From the NCBI GenBank assembly GCA_016873215.1, contig VGXU01000012.1:1-51618 (forward strand): a stretch of 51,618 nt of DNA, given 5' to 3'. The position numbers and the translations under genes are program-made. Origin of the DNA: Planctomycetota bacterium (GTDB lineage Bacteria; Planctomycetota; Phycisphaerae; Sedimentisphaerales; Anaerohalosphaeraceae). Below are positions 8,634-16,101 of the stretch, piece after piece (the stretch's first letter is position 1; each line of letters opens with the position of its first letter). Below the pieces are notes generated by a model, which worked only from the letters and a program-made list of their open reading frames with translations, was not told the DNA's origin and ran no database searches.

Positions 8634-8795
8634 AACTTTTTGAACAAAAACCCGCCGACCCAGCGGAAGCTTTTATCAGTTTTTTCTTTTCAGGGTCCGG
8701 GGAATCAGTTAAACTCTGCCCCGACATTACAACACGGCCTTAAAACCCTCCGTCGAGGGGGGGTGTTGACATAAGAAAGGAAACCGTCAGAGCGA
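8634..8795. other. Intergenic region upstream of lon
   Basis: This stretch separates the minus-strand promoter from lon. It holds a small inverted repeat, CCCTC (8746-8750) and GAGGG (8755-8759). I find no convincing -35/-10 pair for lon: a TTGACA-like box at 8765 has no -10 at the right distance. An AAGGA at 8777-8781 is the only ribosome-site candidate and is far from ATG 8796, so the lon start may be one of the next ATGs (8805 or 8832). Confidence 0.4.
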
Positions 8796-11180
8796 ATGCG
8801 ACTAATGGAAGTAATAAACCTCGAAAGTGCGATGGAAACGCAAAATCACATCAATCATCAGGAACAAGAATTCCGCCTGCCGGAAGTCATCGGTATTCTG
8901 CCCATTCGCAGCGCCGTAGCGTACCCGGGAACGGTAATGCCCCTGGCAGTGGGGCGGGAACGCAGTAAGCGTCTGATTGACAACATCGAACCCCAAAAGA
9001 CCATTTTTGGCCTTGTAGCTCAGAAAAAGCCGGACACCGACGACCCCGGCCCGGATGATTTGTATCGTGTCGGCACCGCCGCATCGGTGCTGAAAATCAT
9101 CCGTATGCCGCAGGGGTCACTGAATATCATTGTCCACGGCATTCTCCGGTTTCGGGTTGTGGAGTTTATAAAGGAGCAGCCATATCTTCAGGCCCGCGTT
9201 CAGATAATTCCGGTGCAAACACGGATGAACAAGAAGATGAAGGCCCTGCTGGTCAGCGTTCGCAATACCGCGGCACGAGTGATTTCGCTAAGCCCCAATA
9301 TCCCGGAAGAAGCGGCGATGCTGCTGGAAAATATCGAGGACCCGTCGGCCATGGCTGATTTTCTGGCCGCGACGCTCAATATCCCCATCCCCGAAAAACA
9401 GGCTCTGCTGGAAGAACCCGATGCGGGCAAACGGCTCGCAAGAATTTCCGTCTCGCTGGCTAATCAACTCGAGGTGCTGGAGTTGAGCCATAAAATCCAG
9501 GGGCAGGTGCGAGACTCCATCGAGAAAGGCCAGCGGGAATATTATCTGCAGGAAGAGCTTAAAGCCATCCAGGCCGAACTGGGACAGGATGACCGCAAGA
9601 CCGAAGAAGTCAAGGAACTGAAAGACAAAATTCATAAAGCCCGGATGCCCAAAGCCGTTGAACATGAGGCCCTTCGGGAATTGGACAGGCTTGGCAAGAC
9701 GCCGCAGGCCTCGCCGGAGTACGGCGTGGTCAGGACGTATCTGGACTGGGTGTGCGAACTGCCTTGGGCGATTGAGACAAAAGATATCCTCGATATTCGC
9801 CGGGCCAGACGTATTCTCAATCAGGATCATTACGGCTTGGAAAAAATAAAACGGAGAATTCTCGAATTTCTGGCTGTGCGGAAACTCAACCCCACTGGCA
9901 AAAGCCCAATTTTATGTTTCGCGGGGCCGCCGGGAGTGGGCAAAACCAGCCTCGGTCGATCTATCGCTCGGGCGATGGGACGGAAATTTGTCCGCATTTC
10001 ACTGGGTGGAATCCGCGATGAGGCCGATATCCGCGGCCACCGGAGAACTTATATCGGCGCTCTTCCCGGCAGAATTCTGCAGGAACTCCGCAAATGCGGC
10101 TCGAAAAATCCGGTCTTTATGCTGGATGAACTCGACAAAATCGGACAGGACTTTCGCGGCGACCCGTCGTCGGCGCTTCTGGAAGTGCTGGACCCCCAGC
10201 AGAACAATACTTTTTCCGACCACTATCTTGACCAGCCGTTCGATTTGTCGGAAACGCTGTTTATCGGTACGGCCAATTATATGGAACCCGTACCGCCGGC
10301 GCTGACCGACCGGATGGAAGTGATCGAACTGGCCGGCTATACCAAGCAGGAAAAACTGCATATCGCTCAAAAATATCTTATCCCGCGGCAGATGAAAGAG
10401 CACGGCCTACGAAGAACGCAATTTACGCTTTCAATGAAAACCGTCGGAATCATTATCGACAGTTATACCCGTGAGGCGGGGGTGCGGAATCTCGAACGAA
10501 CTATCGCGTCGGTCTGCCGAAATATTGCGGCAAAAATTGCCGAAGGCAAGGGACGCCGGTTTACGGTATTGCCGAATCAATTGGCCGATATTTTGGGCCC
10601 GACGAAATTTGAGTCGGAAATCGCGCAGCGAACGGCGACGCCGGGCGTCGTGACGGGGCTGGCTTATACGCCCACCGGCGGAGAAATTCTGTTTGTGGAA
10701 ACGGCCAAAATGCCGGGCAAGGGGACACTGCAATTGACCGGACAGATTGGTGAGGTAATGAAAGAAAGTGCGCAAGCGGCATTCTCAGTCGTTAAATCCA
10801 ACGCCCAAAAACTCGGTATCACTGCCAAAGACTTGCCGAAGTATGACTATCATATCCACGTCCCCGCAGGCGCGATTCCCAAAGATGGTCCCAGCGCAGG
10901 CGTTGCGATGTTCACGTCATTAGTCTCGCTGATGCTGAATAAGCCTGTCCGGCCGGATGTGGCAATGACCGGCGAAATCACGCTCAAGGGGCTGGTGCTG
11001 CCTATCGGCGGATTAAAGGAAAAAATTCTCGCTGCCAAACAGGCCGGCATTAAAACAGTCATCCTGCCAAGACGCAATCAAAAAGATATGGTGGAAGTCC
11101 CCAAAGAAGCCAAGCGTAGAATGCAGTTTGTTTTCGTCGCCCGCGCCGAAGATGTCCTCAAAACCGTATTGCAGGATTAA
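8796..11180 (+). CDS. lon: ATP-dependent protease Lon
   Basis: A 794-residue LonA protease, close to the usual length. In order: the N-terminal substrate domain (LPEVIGILPIRSAVAYPGTVMPL onward), a helical linker with SIEKGQREYYLQEELKAIQAELG, the AAA+ module with Walker A GPPGVGKTS and Walker B VFMLDELDK, and the protease domain. The catalytic dyad is Ser700 (KDGPSAGVAM) and Lys743 (GGLKEKIL), 43 residues apart as in E. coli Lon. It degrades damaged and regulatory proteins in the cytosol. It is followed by a 404-base gap with a probable terminator at 11279. Confidence 0.97.
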   Translation: MRLMEVINLESAMETQNHINHQEQEFRLPEVIGILPIRSAVAYPGTVMPLAVGRERSKRLIDNIEPQKTIFGLVAQKKPDTDDPGPDDLYRVGTAASVLKIIRMPQGSLNIIVHGILRFRVVEFIKEQPYLQARVQIIPVQTRMNKKMKALLVSVRNTAARVISLSPNIPEEAAMLLENIEDPSAMADFLAATLNIPIPEKQALLEEPDAGKRLARISVSLANQLEVLELSHKIQGQVRDSIEKGQREYYLQEELKAIQAELGQDDRKTEEVKELKDKIHKARMPKAVEHEALRELDRLGKTPQASPEYGVVRTYLDWVCELPWAIETKDILDIRRARRILNQDHYGLEKIKRRILEFLAVRKLNPTGKSPILCFAGPPGVGKTSLGRSIARAMGRKFVRISLGGIRDEADIRGHRRTYIGALPGRILQELRKCGSKNPVFMLDELDKIGQDFRGDPSSALLEVLDPQQNNTFSDHYLDQPFDLSETLFIGTANYMEPVPPALTDRMEVIELAGYTKQEKLHIAQKYLIPRQMKEHGLRRTQFTLSMKTVGIIIDSYTREAGVRNLERTIASVCRNIAAKIAEGKGRRFTVLPNQLADILGPTKFESEIAQRTATPGVVTGLAYTPTGGEILFVETAKMPGKGTLQLTGQIGEVMKESAQAAFSVVKSNAQKLGITAKDLPKYDYHIHVPAGAIPKDGPSAGVAMFTSLVSLMLNKPVRPDVAMTGEITLKGLVLPIGGLKEKILAAKQAGIKTVILPRRNQKDMVEVPKEAKRRMQFVFVARAEDVLKTVLQD

Positions 11181-11278
11181 ACGCGGGTTTATTGCGGATG
11201 GCGGCTCAATAATGAACATCTTTTCTCCGGCTTGTTCGGTAGGTCGCGGTGAAAATTATAGGACCTTAATATTTAATA

Positions 11279-11316
11279 ATATGAGGCAAAACGGCTTTAC
11301 CTCATATGTATTTTTT
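11279..11316 (+). terminator. Possible Rho-independent terminator after lon
   Basis: An 8-bp perfect stem, ATATGAGG (11279-11286) and CCTCATAT (11300-11307), with a 13-base loop, is followed by GTA and then six T. The stem is AT-rich, so strength is uncertain. Confidence 0.5.
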
Positions 11317-11584
11317 GTTTCATTTTTTTCTCTGAAATGGTGTTTCTTTACAATATCAATACAAGAATTTTTTTTTGTCATGAAAAAGCTTTTTTATAGG
11401 TGTTTGTTTTCTGACGGACACCCCCTGCGCCGGCCTGTTTCGGTTGTCGGGAATCCATACATTCTTTTCATCGTATATCCTTAAATCACCCCGCTTTTCT
11501 GTCGATACAGAGACAGCACTATGGCTGTGATATCCTACAATATGCAAAGCCAGATAAAAATAAGACCTGTAGAAAGGAAAAAAC
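11317..11584. other. AT-rich intergenic region before the histidine kinase
   Basis: The region contains several T runs and a short CTGTC/GACAG inverted repeat near 11500-11516. I see no open reading frame with a ribosome site and no clear -35/-10 pair. AAAGGA before GTG 11585 is the kinase ribosome site. Confidence 0.4.
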
Positions 11585-13357
11585 GTGGCCAGAATAGCTG
11601 AAATCATAAAAGACATTCCTGTGGTATATGGCCAATGTGATGTGGTGGTTGACAGTGAGACGTCCGTACAGGAAGTTTTTCATCAGATGGTTTCACAAGG
11701 GGCCGAAACCGTCGGGGTGCGGACGGACGAGTCTGATCAGCCGATTTTACTAAATCGTGATCAGCTTTTACGAGCGCTGGCCGACGATGTCGAAGGATTG
11801 CAGGAGATGCTCAACCGGATACAAAAAGAAGTGACTGAAAGTGCCGATGAGCGAATTAATTTACTGCAGCAAACAACCGCTCCCGTGGTTGTCGCTACCG
11901 CTCAGAAATTCGAGCAGGCGCTCAAGGTCATGATGGAGGGATTGATTATTCTGGATACGCGGGGCCGAATCGAATTAGCCAACCCGGCTGCACGGGAAAT
12001 GCTCGGTTTGGAAAAACAAGCTGATCTCGAAACCGTCGGACAAATACTGGACCAGCTTGGTTTTCGCGCCCTGATGACGTTCTCCGGCCAGTCCGCCGGT
12101 CAAACGAACGGACAATTCCGAATCAAATCCGGTTCAGCTTCTCTGCTGGATGTTCGCTGGTCGGTGCTCAACAGTGACTGGGGACAAATGCTCGGCTGGG
12201 TGCTGACGATAAGAAACATAACCAACGAAGTAGCCGCAGAGGCCACCAAGTCGGAATTTATCGCTGCCATCTCGCACGAACTGCGTACGCCGCTGACAGG
12301 CATTCAGAATTCCGTATCCAATATCATGGCCGGCGTCACAGGCAAAATTAACGACAAGACCCGACAATACCTCGAGATGATGGACAACGATTGCCATCGT
12401 TTCGCAGATTTAATTAATGACTTGTTGGACATTGCCAAACTGGAAGCGGGCAATATGCCTATTACCCAGAAGGTAATGAGCATGGGCTCGCTGGTACAGA
12501 ATGTGTCGCAGGAATTCGAAGAAACTGCAAAATCGGCCGGCATCACCCTGACTTGTGAGGTCGAGACGGATGTTTGTCCGGTTTATGCGGATGTCAAACG
12601 CATTCGGCAGGTGTTGACAAATCTGCTGCGAAACGCCATTCAATATACGCCCGTCGGCGGCGCCGTCACGATAAGCGTTCACGACCGCGGGTCGGATATC
12701 GTGACCGAGGTAGCCGATACCGGTGTGGGCATTTCCTTGGAGTTGCAAAAACAGATATTTACCAAGTTTTATCAGGTTGCCCGCCAGGCCGGCCCTGGCT
12801 CCAAAGGCAGCGGACTGGGATTGGCGATTTGCAAAGGAATCATTGCCGTCCATGGCGGAACCCTGTGGCTCGAAAGCCAGTCGGAACACGGAAGTCGCTT
12901 CTTCTTTTCACTGCCCAAAATCGACGTGAGCCGGATTCTGCAAAGGCATATTGATATAGTTATCGCCGCCAATCAGCAGCGACATTTTCGAATGGGAATA
13001 CTGCTGGTTACGTTCGAGATGAGTGAAAAAAGCGATGTCCCTCTGCGGCAGGCCGCGGGAAAAATCATCGCGGAACTGCTGACACAGAGCCGATTTTTCA
13101 TGGCCAGCGATATGGATATCGCTTTACAGACGGGTGACAACGAAATGGTGTTTATTATCAATGACTGTGGCCGACAGACCTTCGAGTCCGTCCGGCATAA
13201 AATTGAGATGAATTTACTGAATTTTGTGAAAAAACACTTTATCGGTATCCCGATTGTGCCGATGCTCGGAATGAGCCTGTGGCCTCAAGATGGCGCGGAC
13301 AAAAACGGGTTGGAAACAGCGGCCAGAAAGGGGCTGGCGCCGCTGCTTGCCGGATAA
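11585..13357 (+). CDS. Sensor histidine kinase with PAS and a degenerate GGDEF-like C-terminal domain
   Basis: A 590-residue kinase without membrane helices, so cytosolic. Residues about 10-65 look like half of a CBS pair (VVDSETSVQEVFHQMV...LLNRDQLLRAL). A PAS domain (about 118-215: VMMEGLIILDTRGRIELANPA) follows, then HisKA with phospho-acceptor His231 in SHELRTPLTG, then the ATPase domain with N box NLLRNAIQYTP, DTGVGIS and GSGLGLAICKG. After it, about 465-590 resemble a GGDEF fold with the active motif lost: TGDNEM stands where GGDEF should be (516-521), and GMSLWPQDGADKNGLETAARKGL matches the conserved end of GGDEF domains. GTG 11585 follows AAAGGA. The response regulator is 32 bases downstream, so the two form a pair. 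Confidence 0.9.
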   Translation: MARIAEIIKDIPVVYGQCDVVVDSETSVQEVFHQMVSQGAETVGVRTDESDQPILLNRDQLLRALADDVEGLQEMLNRIQKEVTESADERINLLQQTTAPVVVATAQKFEQALKVMMEGLIILDTRGRIELANPAAREMLGLEKQADLETVGQILDQLGFRALMTFSGQSAGQTNGQFRIKSGSASLLDVRWSVLNSDWGQMLGWVLTIRNITNEVAAEATKSEFIAAISHELRTPLTGIQNSVSNIMAGVTGKINDKTRQYLEMMDNDCHRFADLINDLLDIAKLEAGNMPITQKVMSMGSLVQNVSQEFEETAKSAGITLTCEVETDVCPVYADVKRIRQVLTNLLRNAIQYTPVGGAVTISVHDRGSDIVTEVADTGVGISLELQKQIFTKFYQVARQAGPGSKGSGLGLAICKGIIAVHGGTLWLESQSEHGSRFFFSLPKIDVSRILQRHIDIVIAANQQRHFRMGILLVTFEMSEKSDVPLRQAAGKIIAELLTQSRFFMASDMDIALQTGDNEMVFIINDCGRQTFESVRHKIEMNLLNFVKKHFIGIPIVPMLGMSLWPQDGADKNGLETAARKGLAPLLAG

Positions 13358-13389
13358 AGAACCCCACTGTTCCCGATGGAGATGGCAAT

Positions 13390-13818
13390 ATGTTCGATTT
13401 TTTCGGACTCAAGAAAAAAACGCAGAAAACAAAAATTCTGGTTGTGGACGATGAACCCAATATTGTCCAGACACTCAAAGACCGGCTGGAAATGAACGAT
13501 TTCCAGGTAACGACTGCTCACAACGGCAGTGACGGGCTGAAAGTCGCGGCGGAGGAAAAACCCGACGTGATTTTATTGGACGTTATTATGCCAGTGATGA
13601 ATGGTCTGGAGATGCTGGAGCTGCTTCGCAAACAGCCATGGGGAATGGATCCGTCGGTGATTATGCTCACCGCCCGAAGCCAGACGCAGGATATCGCCAG
13701 GGCCAACATATGCGGCATCGATGACTACATCGTTAAACCATTCGATTTGAGCGAGCTGCTGGAAAAAATTGAAGCTATCCTCGAACAGCGAAAAACCTTG
13801 ACTAAAGCGTCCGTTTAA
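13390..13818 (+). CDS. Single-domain response regulator
   Basis: A 142-residue receiver (CheY-like) domain with no output domain. The acidic pair is Asp20-Asp21 (LVVDDEPN), the phospho-acceptor is Asp64 (ILLDVIMPVMNG), the switch Thr lies in VIMLTARSQ, and Lys116 is in IVKPFDLSELL. A short N-terminal MFDFFGLKKKTQKTK precedes the fold. ATG 13390 has GGAGA upstream; longer in-frame starts lie inside the kinase gene. It is the probable partner of the upstream kinase and may pass phosphate to another protein. A strong terminator follows the stop. Confidence 0.93.
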   Translation: MFDFFGLKKKTQKTKILVVDDEPNIVQTLKDRLEMNDFQVTTAHNGSDGLKVAAEEKPDVILLDVIMPVMNGLEMLELLRKQPWGMDPSVIMLTARSQTQDIARANICGIDDYIVKPFDLSELLEKIEAILEQRKTLTKASV

Positions 13819-13848
13819 AATGGATTGATTCCGAACAGACCTCTGTCG

Positions 13849-13884
13849 GCCCGGTCCGCTTTGTGCGGGACGGGCTGTTTTTTT
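13849..13884 (+). terminator. Rho-independent terminator after the two-component genes
   Basis: A GC-rich hairpin (GCCCGGTCCGC at 13849-13859, GCGGGACGGGC at 13865-13875, one internal mismatch region) is followed by TG and seven T. It overlaps the stop codon of the convergent gene by 2 bases. Confidence 0.85.
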
Positions 13885-14452
13885 AATGTGCAATATTCCA
13901 GTTTGTCCGTTCATTATTGACCGATTCGATTTCAGCGGAGATAATAGTCCAGCGGTTGTTTTCCTTCTGAAAATGCACACTCATCTCAACAAAGAATAAA
14001 CCGCCTGCGGCAATCGCGGATTTCTGGGGGTCTAAAAAAATAGTCATGGCAAGAGCAGCCTTCGCGGTGGGGGGAGAAATCTGAAACGTCAGCGACCGAA
14101 AACGAATTCTGGAAATCCCGGCTGTTTTCAGGATTCTTTTGGCGTCGTTCAAAAAAGCGGACTTGCTGGAGTGTCCGCTGTCCTGATAATGTTCGGAAAT
14201 ACACGGCTCAATCGGGCGGGCCTCGCCGGCGACCGCGGCTTTTCTGCACGTATCAATCAGCCCGCGAATCTGTTCATAATCCGTCTTTACCGCATAATCC
14301 AGGCTTAATGCGCCTGCCATAATTACGATGCCGGCCAAAATCAGCCAAAGGCCTTTTCTGGGCGACAGATTATTGCGAATCCAGCTTCCGCTTGCGAGAA
14401 TTACAATACCGATGATTAACAGCAGCCACGGGGTTTCAAACGGATTAAACAT
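13883..14452 (-). CDS. Small membrane protein with an extracytoplasmic NTF2-like domain, unknown function
   Basis: A 189-residue protein that I do not recognise. Two hydrophobic helices lie at about 8-24 (PWLLLIIGIVILASGSW) and 33-52 (KGLWLILAGIVIMAGALSL). The remaining 135 residues alternate helices and strands (TCRKAAVAGEARPIEPCISEHY..., then FRSLTFQISPPTAKAALAMTIFL, FFVEMSVHFQKENNRWTIISAEIE), a pattern like NTF2/SnoaL-type cone domains, where a small ligand or partner binds. This is inferred from shape only. GGGAG lies before ATG 14452, and surE ends 22 bases upstream, so the two are probably one operon. Confidence 0.7.
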   Translation of the reverse strand: MFNPFETPWLLLIIGIVILASGSWIRNNLSPRKGLWLILAGIVIMAGALSLDYAVKTDYEQIRGLIDTCRKAAVAGEARPIEPCISEHYQDSGHSSKSAFLNDAKRILKTAGISRIRFRSLTFQISPPTAKAALAMTIFLDPQKSAIAAGGLFFVEMSVHFQKENNRWTIISAEIESVNNERTNWNIAH

Positions 14453-14474
14453 AACCGCTCCCTGTTTCCAACTA

Positions 14475-15236
14475 TTATTTCAATTGAATCTTTTTTTCTT
14501 TAAGCCGCTCGTTGCCTGTCGGTGCGGTTAAATCCAGCCGAAGAGACGTCAGCGTAATGTATCCCGCCGTCAGCGCCGTTGTATCCGTCCAGTGAGTTTC
14601 GCTGTGTTTGTCTCTGTGACTGCCGCCGGCCAGCCGATACACCGCATGGCCCTCTTTCTGCTCGAGTATTTCGTAGGATTCATCAAAACCGCTGGTCGAT
14701 TGTTCGACGACCTTAACGCCCCGCGGCGTACCTTTCGACATTTGCGGAATATTAAGACTCACGACCTGTCGGGGTTCGATGGGCAGAATTTGCTCAATGA
14801 CCCGCAGCGCCCAGCCAGCGGCCGCCTCGGCGTTCCACGGTTCCTCCATCGCGGCGCTGACGGCGATGGCCGGCAGATTGTAAAACGCCGCTTCAATCGC
14901 CCCCGCCACCGTCCCCGAATAAAAAACATTGATGCCGACGTTGGCGCCGTAATTGAGACCCGAAATCACCAGGTCAACCGGGTCGTCAGCCGCAATCTGA
15001 TTGACCGCCAGCTTGACACAATCGGCGGGGGAGCCATCGACGCTGAATCCGGTGAATTGACCTTCGATTTGCAGCTTCCGGCAGGTCAGTTCACGCAGCG
15101 AGATACTGTGGCCCGCGCCGGACTGAACATTGGAGGGAGCCACGACCGTCACCCGTCCGAGAGTCAGCAGGCGTTTATACATCGCAGCCAGGCCCACGGC
15201 AAAAATCCCATCGTCATTGGTTAAGAGAATATGCAT
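14475..15236 (-). CDS. surE: 5'/3'-nucleotidase SurE
   Basis: A 253-residue metal-dependent phosphatase that removes phosphate from nucleoside monophosphates. The N-terminus MHILLTNDDGI carries the metal-binding Asp pair; APSNVQSGAGHSIS, GSPADCVKLAV and SGLNYGANVGINVFYSGTVAGA are family signatures. An in-frame ATG at 15269 lies upstream of the predicted transcription start, so ATG 15236 is chosen. The Shine-Dalgarno sequence is weak. The gene is divergent from nnrE, and the two promoters touch. Confidence 0.95.
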   Translation of the reverse strand: MHILLTNDDGIFAVGLAAMYKRLLTLGRVTVVAPSNVQSGAGHSISLRELTCRKLQIEGQFTGFSVDGSPADCVKLAVNQIAADDPVDLVISGLNYGANVGINVFYSGTVAGAIEAAFYNLPAIAVSAAMEEPWNAEAAAGWALRVIEQILPIEPRQVVSLNIPQMSKGTPRGVKVVEQSTSGFDESYEILEQKEGHAVYRLAGGSHRDKHSETHWTDTTALTAGYITLTSLRLDLTAPTGNERLKEKKIQLK

Positions 15237-15271
15237 ACGGCAAAAGCATCCAATTATTTCACTTTTCACTC

Positions 15272-15300
15272 ACTGTACCGTCGGTGCGGCCGAAAGTCAA
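15272..15300 (-). promoter_or_regulatory. Sigma-70-type promoter for surE
   Basis: On the minus strand TTGACT (15295-15300) is followed after 17 bases by TACAGT (15272-15277). The predicted start is near 15265, about 29 bases before ATG 15236. Its -35 box directly abuts that of nnrE. Confidence 0.62.
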
Positions 15301-15329
15301 TTGACCGTTTTGGCGGGACAGGCTATAAT
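15301..15329 (+). promoter_or_regulatory. Sigma-70-type promoter for nnrE, predicted leaderless
   Basis: TTGACC (15301-15306) and a perfect TATAAT (15324-15329) are 17 bases apart. The expected start, 7 bases past the -10, falls at 15336-15337, on the ATG itself. No Shine-Dalgarno sequence is present. Confidence 0.78.
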
Positions 15330-15336
15330 CGGTGTT

Positions 15337-16065
15337 ATGAAATCATGGGAACTGTTTAATAGTCAAAAACACGCGGTTCTGACCCGCCGGCAAGTGCGGG
15401 ATTATGACGCATGGGCCATCAATGCAATGGGCGTTCCCGGCACGACGCTGATGGAAAACGCCGGCCGCAGTGCCGCCGAAATTGCAATAGAAATGCTGAC
15501 GAGCAAAACCAATCCCGCCGTTTCCATTTTTTGCGGCGCTGGCAACAACGGCGGCGACGGTTTCGTTATCGCCCGCCATCTGGCCAATCACGGCGTCGGT
15601 ACACAAATCATCCTCTGTGCCCCGCGCCGGAGGTTGCAGGGCGAGGCATTAATTAATTTTCAAATCTGTGAAAAAATGGGTATCCCGATGATTGACCTTG
15701 ATATGGTTGAAAACAAAATCCATACGCAGATTCGTGATTTGTGCCGAGGATGTAATCTGATTGTCGATGCGATTTTCGGCACAGGATTCAAAGGTGAATT
15801 ATCCAGCCCCTTTGCGGCCTTAATCAGTTGTCTCAATGCCGCGGGTGTTCCCATCTTGTCGGTAGATATTCCTTCCGGCCTGGATTGCGATAGCGGCGAC
15901 CCTTTGCCGGTGTGTATCGAGGCAACCGCGACGGTCAGCTTCGTCGCCGCCAAGCAGGGATTCTTTATCAACGGACAAATTCACCGTCCCGTCGGCCGGC
16001 TGTATATCGTCTCCATCGGCATTACGGCAAAATCAAATATCAAAAATGAAAAGGCAAAAATATAA
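15337..16065 (+). CDS. nnrE: NAD(P)H-hydrate epimerase (YjeF N-terminal domain)
   Basis: A 242-residue Rossmann-like enzyme that epimerises damaged NAD(P)HX so that the dehydratase can repair it. Marks are LTRRQVRDYDAWAINAMGVPGTTLMENAGRSAAE, then FCGAGNNGGDGFVIARHL for nucleotide binding, then IVDAIFGTGFKGEL and LSVDIPSGLDCDSGDP. The C-terminal dehydratase (NnrD) half found in fused YjeF proteins is absent, so it must be encoded elsewhere. The last 12 or so residues (KSNIKNEKAKI) are coded by simple A-rich sequence that continues into the intergenic region and may not belong to the folded protein. ATG 15337 is chosen for the family start and the promoter position. Confidence 0.92.
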   Translation: MKSWELFNSQKHAVLTRRQVRDYDAWAINAMGVPGTTLMENAGRSAAEIAIEMLTSKTNPAVSIFCGAGNNGGDGFVIARHLANHGVGTQIILCAPRRRLQGEALINFQICEKMGIPMIDLDMVENKIHTQIRDLCRGCNLIVDAIFGTGFKGELSSPFAALISCLNAAGVPILSVDIPSGLDCDSGDPLPVCIEATATVSFVAAKQGFFINGQIHRPVGRLYIVSIGITAKSNIKNEKAKI

Positions 16066-16101
16066 AAGCTTTGCCGATTTTCCCTTTTCCCCTTTTCCTT
16101 T

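Noticed and set aside
8765-8770. TTGACA-like box before lon as a promoter
   Set aside because: A -10 box at 16-18 bases would fall inside the gene start and none is present.
13279-13389. Longer start for the response regulator
   Set aside because: It would overlap the kinase gene; GGAGA precedes ATG 13390, and the receiver fold begins soon after.
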